From Corticium candelabrum (lineage: Eukaryota > Porifera > Homoscleromorpha > Homosclerophorida > Plakinidae): 64,000 bases of DNA. The notes beneath the pieces were generated by a model that was not told where the DNA came from, searched no databases, and saw nothing but the letters and a program-made list of their open reading frames with translations. A program made the translations under genes and the position numbers. Every line of letters begins with the position of its first letter. The first letter of the stretch is position 1. This document shows positions 34,201-45,990 of the stretch, piece after piece. The stretch spans positions 5,855,068-5,919,067 of the forward strand of contig NC_085100.1 of assembly GCF_963422355.1 (NCBI RefSeq), written 5' to 3'.

Positions 34201-34260
<60 letters not shown>
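34201..34260. repeat. (TA)n microsatellite
   Basis: About 27 TA units, followed by solo 5' ends of Helitron family B. Confidence 0.95.
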
Positions 34261-34262
<2 letters not shown>

Positions 34263-34267
34263 TAATT

Positions 34268-34413
34268 TGCGAGCGAAGCGGGCCTCTTTCTTGTCATGTC
34301 AATTGAGCTCGAGATATATTATATTTATTGGCGAGCGAAGCGAGCCTCTCTCTTGTTATGTCAATTGAGGCCGAGATGTATCATATTTATATATATATAT
34401 ATTTATTTATATA
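34268..34413 (+). repeat. Two solo 5' ends of Helitron family B in tandem
   Basis: Two copies of the ~60 bp sequence beginning GGCGAGCGAAGC and containing TGTCATGTCAATTGAG-like text lie head to tail in plus orientation, separated by AT-rich DNA. They match the terminal sequence of family B and of element H. Confidence 0.8.
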
Positions 34414-34884
34414 CTAGATCCATACCCCGTCCTTTGTACGGGCAAGATACTGTAGCGTCTGACGGAAATGGACAGGTCATGTGCAATCTTAGTTGCGAGG
34501 TCCCGGATGTGCTGACTAAATTCGAATCTTGCTCTTCGCGCTTGTTTCGATAGCTGCAGAAAACGTGTAGGTTGGATTTGGCGCAAATGCAATCAGAATT
34601 TGGGGAGAAACGAAAGCGCTAGAAGAGTAAGTTCCATCGGCAAGAAATAGTTGATAGTTCGAAGCTGTGAAGGGCGACGACACGTACAGTCTACACAGGA
34701 ATGGTGTGGGCGTGTGTTCGAATAAACTTTACCGTGTAGAGTTTGCGTCATCGAGAAATTTTACGCGAGGGTCGATTCTTCGAGAGGGGACCCATGCTTA
34801 ATTTTGTATGCAAACCTTTGCCTTCGCGTGCCGAGTGTGCGATTTCGGTTGCAAACGGACAAAAGACGTGGCCGCCAAACGCGA

Positions 34885-34940
<56 letters not shown>

Positions 34941-35118
34941 AAGGAGAAAGGGGAGAGGGGGAGAGGTGGGAGAGGTGAGAGGGGGAAGGGGAGAGGTGAG
35001 AGGGGGAAGGAGGAGAGGTGGAAGGGGGGAGGGGGAAGGAGGAGGGGAGAGGGAGAAGGGGAAAGTGGGGAGAGGGGAGAGAGGGGAGAGAGACAGAATT
35101 TGAGCTTTATATATTAGA
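34414..35118 (-). mobile_element. Non-autonomous Helitron family A, copy 1
   Basis: The 5' end reads TCTAATATATAAAGCTCAAA. The 3' end has the hairpin GCCCGTacaaaggACGGG, then CTAG followed by T, the canonical Helitron terminus. There is no coding capacity. A purine tract (GA)n/(GGGAGA)n at about 34889-35090 has expanded inside. Confidence 0.85.
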
Positions 35119-35691
35119 CTAGAATCCATGGCCCGTCCTTCGTACGGGCAAGATACTGTAGTATAAAGTATTTCTGTGGACACGTCACGTGCAATCTTTT
35201 TTGCGAGGTTCCGGATATGCTGAATGAATTCGAATCTTGCTCTTCGCGCTTTGCTTCGATAAAAATCGACACACTCTCCGTGTAGCGCTTGCTGCAGAAA
35301 ACGTGTAGGTTGGATTTGGTACAAATGAAATCAGAATTTGGAGAGAAACGAAAGCGCTAGAAGAGTAAGTATCGTTGGCAAAAGATATTCGATTGCTCGA
35401 AGCTTTGCGAAGGACGATGATGCATACGGTCTACACAGGACTGGTGTGGGCGTGTGTTCGAATGAACTGGAATGTGTAGCGTTTGCGTCATCGAGAAACT
35501 TACGCGGGGGTCGACCCCTAGAAAGCAGACCCGGTGCATAATGTTTTTAATTTTTTTACGCAAACCTTCGCCAGTACGTGCCGAGTGTGCTTGCCGATTT
35601 CGGTTGCGAACGGACAAAAGACGTGGCCGCGTATCGCGAACACACACACAGACAGACACACAGACAGACAGTTTGAGCTTTATATATTAGA
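35119..35691 (-). mobile_element. Non-autonomous Helitron family A, copy 2
   Basis: 573 bp with 5' TCTAATATATAAAGC and 3' hairpin GCCCGTACGAAGGACGGGC, then CATGGATT and CTAG. Its 3' CTAG directly touches the 5' TC of copy 1, and its 5' end directly touches the CTAG of B1. The interior matches copies 1 and 3, including GCGAACGGACAAAAGACGTG. Confidence 0.88.
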
Positions 35692-36261
35692 CTAGTAGAT
35701 GCTCGGTTAGCATTGTGTTTGGCGAGCGATGGTGTTCTGTTTTTACCTATTTACGTAACAATGGTTGAGTTACGTAGCAATAGTTTCTGTCAAACAAACG
35801 CGAGAACTCAGAATTCAGACTTTCAGTTGCTGTTCTTCTTCTTGTCTTCAATTCTTCGTTCACGCTTCAACCGTCTCACTCGTTTACTTACCTATTCGCA
35901 TAACAATGGTCGCGTAGTCGCGTAACAATGGTTCCGTAGCAACAATGGCTGTTAAACTAACGCGCGGAAACTCAGAAAACAGACTTTTCTCTTCTTCTAG
36001 CTTTCTCTTTTCATTCCTTTTGTCACGCGTCAGTCTTATTTCATTCTTAGTCGAGTACGGGAGCAAAATGGAGAGTCATTTCACTCTTCTCGCCAAGAAA
36101 TTCTAATTGAGTCGACCTCTTGAAAGGGACCCTTGATTCAATTTTTGCCCTTATGTTGCGGAAACAAAATTGCATTCATCTGGCATCGCCCTTTTGTGGA
36201 TCCGTCTTTCAGTTTTGCCGTAAATCCATATGACAAGTGCAGACGTACGCATATAGATATA
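35692..36261 (-). mobile_element. Helitron family B, copy B1 (internally deleted)
   Basis: The copy keeps the 3' end (GAGCATCTACTAG) and part of the 5' half but lacks the central ~700 bp core and both iteron arrays. Confidence 0.8.
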
Positions 36262-36314
36262 CTAGTAGATGAAGCTATGTTTACACCGTCCCTTCAGAGC
36301 TACGAGCGTTTAGA

Positions 36315-37567
36315 CTAGTAAATGCTCGGTTAGCATTGTGTTTGGCGAGCGATGGTGTTCTGTCTTTACCAGTTCGCGTAACAATGGTTGCGTTACGTAG
36401 CAATAGTTTCTGTCAAACAAACGCGGGAACTCAGCAAACAGACTTTCAGTTGCTCTTCTAAAATATTTTGCGTTCAACTATCCGATTCTTACCTACGGCT
36501 GTTGTGCAACTAAATAACTTACATAGTCTGCGGTTGGGCAGCTGCTCAAATATCGTCATTCATCAGCTGTCCAGACGCAATAATTTGTAATTAATCTTGA
36601 CTTTAGCGTAAATTTTTAGCGTGTGTTGTACGATAATTTCCTTTGCACTAATCTTGGTGACCCACGTTTCCACGGAGGTCTAACTAAGCTGTTGTGAGCG
36701 AACTAAATCTACATATCTAGAAAGCCTACAACAACACCTTGCTCCGTCAATCGTGGTGTAATCCGCATACTTTGTAAATCGCGTGTCTTGCGTGATACCA
36801 TGCGTGCAACAGTCCATCATGCGTCGTAGCGACTTTTTTTTAGCTAATCAAGAGCTCGAATTTCACTACTTCGCCTTCCCACCTTCTTGAATCAATCATT
36901 TATTGTTCAGCTGAAACGTGAGTGAGCATCCCAGAAAGACGTCATGAAAGAAATGTGCGACTAAAATAATTATTTCTGTATTTGGTACTTCTAATTAAGA
37001 CAGAACATCGGATAATTGAATGTCAGATAATTGAATACCCGAATCTGATAACTGAACGGCCAATTCGGATAATTGCTTGCCTGATTTGGGTAACTGAACG
37101 CCGAGTTCGGATAATTAAACGCAAAATACTCTAGTTGTCTTCAATTCTTCGTTCACGCTTCAATCGTCTCACTCGTTTACTGAGACAGTCGCGTAACAAT
37201 GATTGCATAGTCACGTGACAATGGTTGCGTAGCAATAATTTCTATCATAGTCACGCGCGGAAACTCAAAAGCAGACTTTTCTCTTCTTTTAGCTTTTCCT
37301 TCTCATTCCGTTTGTCACGCATCAGTCTCCTTTGCTCTTTAGTCGCGTAATGAAGCAAAATCGTGAGTCGTTTGACTCTTCTCGCCAACAAATTACAATT
37401 GAGTCGACCCCTCGAAAGGAATCCCTTGCTTCAATTTTTAGCGCATATGTTACGGAGTCAAAATTGCATTCATCTGGCATCGTCGTTTTGTCGATTTGTC
37501 TTTCTGTTTTCCCGAAAATCCATATGACAAGTGCTGACGCACGTATAAATATAAATATATAAATATA
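36315..37567 (-). mobile_element. Helitron family B, copy B2
   Basis: 1253 bp. The 3' end has CGCTCGCCAAACACAATGCT, then CCGAGCATTTACTAG. Two inverted arrays of 21 bp iterons flank a central core. Its extreme 5' end is separated from it by insertion of B3 in the AT tract. Confidence 0.85.
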
Positions 37568-39511
37568 CTAGTAAATGCTCGGTTAGCATTGTGCTTGGCG
37601 AGCGATGGTGTTCTGCCTTTACCTATTCGCGTAACAATGGTTGCGTTACGTAGGAATATAGTTTCTGTCAAACAAACGCGGGACTCAGGAAACAGACTTT
37701 CAGTTGCTCTTCTCTAGTATTTTGCGTTCAATTATCCGAATCCGGTGTTCAATTATCTAAAGTCGGTGTTTAATTATCCGATTCAGGCGTTCAATTATCC
37801 ATTGGCTAGGGCTGTTGTGCAATAGCATGTAAAACTGAATAACTTACGTACATAGTCTGCAATTGGGCAGCTGCTCAAATATCATCATTCATCAGCTGTC
37901 TAGACGCAATAATTTGTGATTAATCTTGACTCCAGCGTGAATGTTTAGCGTGTGTTGTAGGATAATTTCGTTTGCACTAATCTTGGTGTCTCACGTTTCT
38001 GCGGAGGTCTATCTAAGCTGTTGGGAGCGAACTAAATCTACATATCTAGGGAGCCTACAACAACACCTAATCTCCGTCATCGTGGTGCAATTAAACCCGC
38101 ATACTTTGTAAACCACGCGTCCTGCGTGATACCATGCAACAGTCCATCATGCGTCGTAGCAAGATTTAGCTAATCAAAAGCTCGAATTTCACTGCTTCAC
38201 CTTCCCACCTTTCTTGAATGTATCTTTATTGTTCAGCTGAAACGTGAGTGAGCATCATAGAAGACGTCATGAAAGAAATGTGCGCGGTTTTGACTCTAGT
38301 CAGACTGAAATAATTATTTCTTTAGATTTAGTACTTCTAAGACAGAGCATCGGATAATTGAATGCATGAGTCGGATAATTGAAGGCTCAAATCGAATAAC
38401 TGAACGCCCAATTCCATACTTTCAGTTGCTCTTCTTGTTGTTGTCTGCAGTTCTTCGTTAACGCTTTAATCGTTTCACTCGTTTGCTTAGCTAGTCGCAT
38501 AACAATGGTCGCGTATTCGCGTAACAATGGTTGCGTCGCAACAATGTCTGTCAAACTAACGCGCGGAAACTCAGAAAACAGACTTTTCTCTTCTTCTAGC
38601 TTTTTCTTTTCATTCCTTTTGTCACGCGTCAGTCTTATTTCATTCTTAGTCGTGTACGGCAGCGAAATCAAGAGTCATTTCACTCTTCTCGCCAAGAAAT
38701 TCTAATTGAGTCGACCTCTGGAAACGGACATTTGATTCAATTTTTTGCACATATGTTGCGGAGTCAAAATTGCATTCATCTGTCATCGGCCTTTTGTCGA
38801 TCCGTCTTTCCGTTTTGCCATAAATCCATATGACAAGTGCTGATGTACGCATATAAATCTAATATATAAAGCTCAAATTGTCTGTCTGTGTGTGTGTGTG
38901 TGTTCGCGTTTGGCGGCCACGTCTTTTGTCCGTTTGCAACCGAAATCGGCACGCACACTCGGCACGCACAGAGAAAGGTTTGCGAAAAAATTAAAAAAAA
39001 TAATGAACAGGGTCCCCTCTCAAGGGGTCGACCCACGCGTAAAATTTCTCGACGACGCAAACGCTACACATTGCAGTTCATTCGAACACACGCCCGCACC
39101 AGTCCCGTGTAGACTGTATGCATCGTCGTTCTTCGCAAAGCTTCGAGCAATCGAATATCTCTTGCCGACGAAACTTACTCTTCTAGCGCTTTCGTTTCTC
39201 TTCAAATTCCGATTGCATTTGCACCGAATCTAACCTACACATTTTCTGCAGCAAGCGCTACACGGAGAGTGTGTCGATTGCTATCGAAACAAGCGCGAAG
39301 AGCAAGATTCGAATTTATTCAGCATATCCGGGACCTCGCAACAAATATTGCACGTGACGTGTCCACAGACCTATCTTTACACTACAGTCTTGCCCGTACG
39401 AAGGACGGCCATGGATACTAGTATATAAATGTATAGATATATAAATATATAAATATAATATATCTCGAGCTCAATTGACATGAAACGAGAGAGGCTCGCT
39501 TCGCTCGCCAA
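37568..39511 (-). mobile_element. Helitron family B, copy B3 (contains A copy 3)
   Basis: Both ends are present: CTAG at 37568 and the 5' TTGGCGAGCGAAGCGAGCC at 39511. Without the nested A element it is about 1380 bp. Confidence 0.85.
38858..39421 (+). mobile_element. Non-autonomous Helitron family A, copy 3, nested in B3
   Basis: 564 bp, plus strand, TCTAATATATAAAGC to CTAG with the 3' hairpin, inserted between A and T in the AT-rich 5' part of B3. Both flanks are TATAAA-type sequence, so the insertion point is clear. Confidence 0.88.
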
Positions 39512-39517
39512 TATATA

Positions 39518-40881
39518 CTAGTAAATGCTCGGTTAGCGTTGTGTTTGGCGAGCGATGGTGTTTTGTCTTCACCTATATAGCTATTCAGTGATAATTTGTG
39601 TAACAATGGTTGCGTTACGTAGCAATAGTTTCTGTCAAACAAACGCGGGAACTAAAGAAACAGACTTTCAGTTGCTCTTCTATAGTATTTGGCGTTCAAT
39701 TATACGAATTGGGCGTTCAGTTATCCGATTCAGGCGTTCAATTATCCATTGCTTACGGCTGTTGTGCAATATCATGAAAAACTGAATAACTTACATAGTC
39801 TGCGGTTGGGCAGCTGCTCAAATATCATCATTCATCAGCTATGTAGACGCAATGACTTCCAATTAATTTTGACTTTAGCGTGAATTTTAGCGTGTGTTGT
39901 ACGATAATTTCCTTTGCATTAATCTTGGTGTCCCACGTTTCCGCGGAGGTCTAACTAAGCTGTTGTGAGCGAACTAAATCTACATATCTAGGAAGCCTAC
40001 AACAACGCCATGCTCCGTCAATCGTGGTGTAATCCGCATACTTTGTAAACCGCGCGTCCTGCATGATACCATGCAACAGTCCATCATGCGTCTTAGCGGG
40101 TTTTTAGCTAATCAAAAGCTCGAATTTCACTACTTCGCCTTCTCACCTTTCTTGAATCAATTATTTATTGTTCAGCTGAAACGTGAGTGAGCATCATAGA
40201 AAGACGTCATGAAAGAAATGTGCGCAGTTTTGACTTTACGTATCAGACTGAAACAATTATTTCTATGAATTTAGTACTTCTAAGACAAAACATCGGATAA
40301 TTGAATACCTGATCCGGATAACTGAACGCCCAATTCGGATAACTGATTGCCTGAATCAGATAATTGAACGCAAAATACTCTAGTTGTCTTCAATTTTTTG
40401 TTCTCGATTCAATTGTCTCACTCGTTTACTAAGATAGTCGCGTAACAATGCTCGCGTAGTCACGTGATAATGGTTGCGTCACAATAATTTCTGTCAAAGT
40501 AACGCGCTGAAACTAAAAAAACAGACTTTTCTCTTCTTTTAGCTTTTCCTTTCCATCCCGTTTGTCACATATCAGTCTCCATTGCTCTTTAGTCGCGTAA
40601 GGAAGCAAAATCGAGAGTCGTTTTACTCTTATCGCCAAGAAATTACAATTAAGTCGACCCCTCGAAAAGGGTCCCTTGTTTCAATTTTAGCGCATATGTT
40701 ACGGAGTCAAAATTGCATTCATCTGGCATTGTCGTTTTGTCGATCCGCCTTTCCGTTTTGCCGTAAATCCATATGACAAGTGCTGACGTACGTATATAAA
40801 TATATAAATATATAAATATATAAATAAAATATATAAATATATAAATATATAAATATATAAATATATAAATATATAAATATA
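39518..40881 (-). mobile_element. Helitron family B, copy B4
   Basis: 1364 bp with the CTAG 3' end, iteron arrays, and an expanded (TATAAA)n tract at 40795-40880. The terminal TTGGCGAGC sequence is not adjacent. Confidence 0.83.
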
Positions 40882-42259
40882 CTAGTAAATGCTCGGTTAG
40901 CATTGTGTTTGGCAAGCGATGGTGTTCTGTCTTTACCTATTCGCGTAACAATGGCTGCGTTACGTAGCAATAGTTTTTGACAAACAAACGCGGAGACTCA
41001 AGAAACAGACTTTCGGTTGCTATTCTCTAGTATTTTGCGTTCAATTATCCGAATCCAGTATTCAATTATCCGAACTCGGCGTTCAATTAACCGATTCAGG
41101 CGTTCAATTATCCGTTCCTTATGGCTGTTGTGCAATATCATGGAAAACTGAATAACTTACAAGTCTGCGGTTGAGCAGCTGGTCAAATATCATCATTCAT
41201 CAGCTGTATAGACGCAATAATTTGTAATTAATCTTGACCTTAGCCTGAATTTTTAGCGTGTGTTGTAGGATAATTTCGTTTGCACTAATCTTGGTGTTCC
41301 ACGTTCCCGCGGAGATCTAACTAAGCTGTTGGGAGCGAACTAAATCTACATATCTAGGAAGCTTGCAACAACGCCTTGCTCCGTCAATCGTGGTGTAATC
41401 CGCATACTTTGTAAATCGAGTGTCCTGCGTGATACCATGCAACAGTCCATCATGCGTTGTAGCGGGTTTTTAGCTAATCAAGAGCTCGAATTTTACTACT
41501 TCGCCTTCCCACCTTTCTTGAATCAATCATTTATTGTTCAGCTGAAACGTGAGCGAGCATCATAGAAAGACGTCATGAAAGAAATGTGCGACTAAAATAA
41601 TTATTTCTATATTTGGTACTTCTAATTAGGACAGAACATCGGATAATTGAATGCCTGAGTCGGATAATTGAACGCCCAAACCGGATAACTGAACGCCCAA
41701 TTCGACCAATTGATTGCCTGAATCGAATAATTGAACGCCGAGTTCGGATAATTGAACGCAAAATACTCTAGTTGTCTTCAATTCTTCGTTCACGCTTCAA
41801 TCGTCTTACTCGATTACTGAGATAGCCGCGTAACAATGATTGCATAGTCACGTGACAATGGTTGCGTAGCAATAATTTCTATCAAAGTAACGCGCGGAAA
41901 CTCAAAAAACAGGCTTTTCTCTTCTTTTAGCGTTTCATTTTCATTCCGTTTGTCACGAATCAGTCTCCTTTGCTGTTTAGTCGCGTAAGGGAGCAAAATC
42001 GAGAGTCGTTTGACTCTTGTCGCCAACAAATTACAATTGAGTCGACCCCTCGAAAGGGGTCCCTTGCTTCAAGTTTTAGCGCATATGTTACGGAGTCAAA
42101 ATTGCATTCATCTGGCATCGCCTTTTTGTCGATTCGTCTTTCTGTTTTGCCGTAAATCCATATGACAAGTGCTGACGCACGTATATATATAAATATATAA
42201 ATATAATATATCTCGAGCTCAATTGACATGACAAGAGAGAGGCTCGCTTCGCTCGCCAA
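40882..42259 (-). mobile_element. Helitron family B, copy B5 (complete ends)
   Basis: 1378 bp from the 5' TTGGCGAGCG (42259) to the 3' CTAG (40882). A good reference copy for the family. Confidence 0.87.
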
Positions 42260-42267
42260 TAAGTATA

Positions 42268-43517
42268 CTAGTAAATGCTCGGTTAGCATTGTGTTCGGCG
42301 AGCGATGGTGTTCTGTCTTTACTAATTCGCGTAACAATGGTTGCGTTACTTAGCAATAGTTTTTGTCAAACAAACGCGGGAACTCAGGAAATAGACTTTC
42401 AGTTGCTCTTCTAAGTATTTTGCGTTCAATTAACCGATTCAGGCGTTCAATTATCCGTTGCTTACGGCTGTTGTGCAACTAAATAACTTACATAGTCTGC
42501 GGTTGGGCAGCTGCTCAAATATCATCATTCATCAGCTGTATAGACGCAATAATTTGTAATTATTCTTGACTTTAGCGTGAATTTTTAGTGTGTGTTGTAG
42601 GATAATTTTCTTTGCACTAATCTTGGTGTCCCACGTTTCCGCGGAGGTCTAGCTGAGCTGTTGTGAGCGAACTAAATCTACATATCTAGGAAGCCTACAA
42701 CAACGTCTTGATCCGTCAATCGTGGTGTAATCCGCATACTTTGTAAATCGCGCGTCTTGCGTGATACCATGCAACAGTCCATCATGCGTCGCAGCTGGTT
42801 TTTAGCTAATCAAGAGCTCGAATTTCACTACTTCACCTTCCCACCTTTCTTGAATCAATCATTTCTTGTTCAGCTGAAACGTGAGTGAGCATCATAGAAA
42901 GACGTCATGAAAGAAATGTGCGACTAAAATAATTATTTCTATATTTGTTACTTCTAATTAGGACAGAACATCGGATAATTGAATGCCCGAATCGGATAAC
43001 TGAACGCCCAATTCGGATAATTGCTTGCCTGAATCGAGTAACTGAACGCTGAGTTCAGATAATTAAACGCAAAACACTCTAGTTGTCTTCAATTCTTCGT
43101 TCACGCTTCAGTCGTCTCACTCGTTTACTGAGATAGTCGCGTAACAATGATCGCATAGTCACGTGACAATGGTTGCGTAGCAATAATTTCTATCAAAGTA
43201 ACGCGAGAAAACTCAAAAAACAGACTTTTCTCTTCTTTTAGCTTTTCTTTTTCATTCCGTTTGTCCCAAATCAGTCTCCTTTTCTCTTTAGTCGCGTAAG
43301 GGAGCAAAATCGAGAGTGGTTTGACTCTCCTCGCCAAGAAATTACAATTGAGTCGACCCCTCAAAAGAGGTCCCATGCTGCAATTTTTAGCGCATATGTT
43401 ACGGAGCCAAAATTGCATTCATCTGGCATCGTCGTTTTGTTGATTTGTCTTTCTGTTTTGCCGTAAATCCATGTGCTGACGTACGTATATATATAAATAT
43501 ATAAATATATAAATATA
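42268..43517 (-). mobile_element. Helitron family B, copy B6
   Basis: 1250 bp. Element H begins exactly at the end of its AT tract, so H is inserted into it. Confidence 0.83.
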
Positions 43518-43944
43518 CTAGTATACATGGCCCGTCCTTCGTACGGGCAAGATACTGTAGTGTAAAGATAGGTCTGTGGACACGTCACGTGCAATCTTTA
43601 TTGCGAGGTCCCGGATTCTGAACCCGTTCGTTGCACGGGCTACATTAGTAGGCGAAAGTTACAACTGTAGATGTGTGGGTGTTTCTTCCCTATATTTGCT
43701 GCACATTTTACTGGTACTAAGTCCTAGCAGTATGAAGAGAGTAGCACAATGGCAACACATGCACGTCAGTAGCCTAGGTATCTGACTCTCTCTGAGCGTG
43801 TTTAGTGGCTTTTAAAAAAGCCGGTTTTTAAAGATTTGGTGGAATACTATCATTTCACTGTAGTGCTTTTGCATACACATCGTTTTCGTTTTTTTCTTTA
43901 AGTGCATAGACTAAAAGACTGTCAGTTGTTCTTCATGTCAACAT

Positions 43945-45990
43945 TCACTGCAACGCGCTATGATATACTACATTTTTTGTTTTTCGCTCCGGTGCGTTGA
44001 TAAAGAGATTGCTAGGTCTGCCAACTCTTGAGCACCCAACGTATAGTTGCCCGTGCGAAAAGCAAGGTGTTTGCAAGTCTAACCCAACAACTTTCAATGA
44101 TTGACCTTGTGATTTATTGATGGACATTGCAAAGCAAACTTTTAGTGGAAACTGCAGTCGTTTAAATTGAAAGGGAAGGTCCGATGGTATGAGTGGTATT
44201 CTTGGTATGAAGATGTCTTTTCCTTGAGCTTGTCCTGTCAGTATGGTGGCTTCAAGAACGTGCGGCAAAATCTGTTTAATGATGAGTTGTGTTCCATTGC
44301 AAAGATCGGGAGCATCCAGATTTCGGAGAAGCATAACAGGGCACCCCACTTTCAATTTAAGATTATGCGGTGGCATGCCAGGAAGGTCTAAGGAATTTAG
44401 GAACTCGGTTGGATACTGCACAGAATCCGACATGTCTACAACTGTGTCAATAGACTTTAGCAGCTGTTCTTTTCCAGACAATTGCATAAGAAGTTTTTCA
44501 TTGATTTTGCTGGCCATGTCATTTCTTGGTGCAAGGATGGCACGCTCGCACAACCACTTGTAGTTCTTGTAGTTTACAGCCAAGTTGGGGAAGACTTTTC
44601 CGCTAAGTGCCTCTACACCGTTAACTAATTCTCCACATCCGGGTGGTATGGTTACCAGTCCGCTCTCATTAGCAGTCAGTTCGCCGTTTCCAATTGATAG
44701 CAGCATCGATGAAAACTCTCCCGCTGTTGCGTCCCTTTCAAGATACACTCTCATGTTAGTAGACAGGGTGAGAGTTTGGACTTGCTGCCATAGAAAAGAA
44801 GATTTAAGGCAAGCTGAAAGTTCATCTGCCGGGGTTCCCCTCTGTATGACTGGCAGAGTTTGCCGAAAATCACCAGCAAGTAAAACGGTTACAGCGCCAA
44901 AAGCTGTTTGTTGTGTCTCTCTGATATCTCTTAGCGTGCGATCAAGAGCCTCCAGCGCCAGCTTGTTTGCCATTGTGCACTCATCCCACACAATCAGCTG
45001 ACATTGCTTTAGTATTGTGGCCATTCCTGTACCCTTAGCGATGTTACAGGTTGGCGTCTCCGTATGTGCCAAGTTTAACGGAAGTTTGAAAGCTGAGTGG
45101 GCAGTCCTGCCTCCGGTAAGCAAAGTTGCGGCAATTCCTGATGAAGCAACAGCAACAGCAATCTTCTTTTGTTGCCTCACCTTAGCAAGTAAAAGGTTGA
45201 GGAGGAACGTCTTGCCTGTGCCACCAGGTGCATCTAGAAAGATAACACCACCAGATCCACTCTGCATGTTGTCTAGGATAACGTGATAAGCCGCAGCTTG
45301 GTCTGGCATCAGTAATGGTTCGTTGCTTGATACGTACGCTGTAAGCTCATCTTGGTCATAGTTGGTCTCTCTGATCAAGTCTCTGCAATTGCATACCTGC
45401 TGGTCTCTCTGAGGTGACGGCAGACCATACGTTCTAAGCTCGTGGCCTCCTAATCTAATAACTATGTCTTCCAGCAGTATGAGTGCTTGGTTGAAGCAAG
45501 GTCCTTGGCTAAGATTGTGATAGCGCACCTAAAAGTGGAGAAGGAAAGGTTAGAGTTGCAGTTGCTGTAACCTGTAAGTTTGTAGGTAACAAATTCTTAC
45601 CTCAAGTAGTATGTCTTCCGCTAAGCTCTCTTTGTGTTTATCCCACAGACTTTTTGGGTTTCCCAGCCCACACGTGACGATCATAGTGCCAAACAGATTT
45701 CTCAGCATGCGGGGAGAGCGACTGACAGCAGCTTCTTCTAGAGTTGCGCTCCAGTGACCTTCATCCTTCAACAAACCCCTTATCGAGCAAGCTTCTCTGA
45801 AAGTTGCACACTTGAATTGATTGACCATTCTAAGATCTTCATACGATGTCGGCCCTCTGACTATGTGAAGGAGAAGGCGCAAGCAACAGCATTCAAATGC
45901 GCTTGGGTGGATAGTGTACACTCTACCAAGAGTGTCGCATGACTTGATTCCTGATGTCCTTCCACGTGGATGCCCTGGATGCGTCGTTTC
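43945..45990 (-). CDS. Helitron PIF1-like SF1 helicase domain, two exons
   Basis: The upstream part (to 45601) has LRLLLHIVRGPTSYEDLR and ends EDILLE. A 72 bp intron (45529-45600, GTAAGA...TTTTAG) precedes a 527-codon exon. That exon has DAPGGTGKTFLL (Walker A, about residues 99-110), IVWDECTMA (Asp-Glu of motif II, 182-183), AGDFRQTLPVI (motif III), NKSQGQSL and YVGCSRVG (motifs V/VI), and ends at a stop at 43945. This exon is intact. The helicase unwinds DNA during rolling-circle transposition. Confidence 0.9.

Noticed and set aside
34743..35324. Open frames rich in Arg/Glu/Gly or Ser/Pro/Leu
   Set aside because: They come from the purine tract inside Helitron A1; the frame exists on both strands only because of the simple repeat.
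44167..45286. Plus-strand open frames opposite the Helitron helicase
   Set aside because: They are shadows of the minus-strand helicase coding sequence, which has all helicase motifs.
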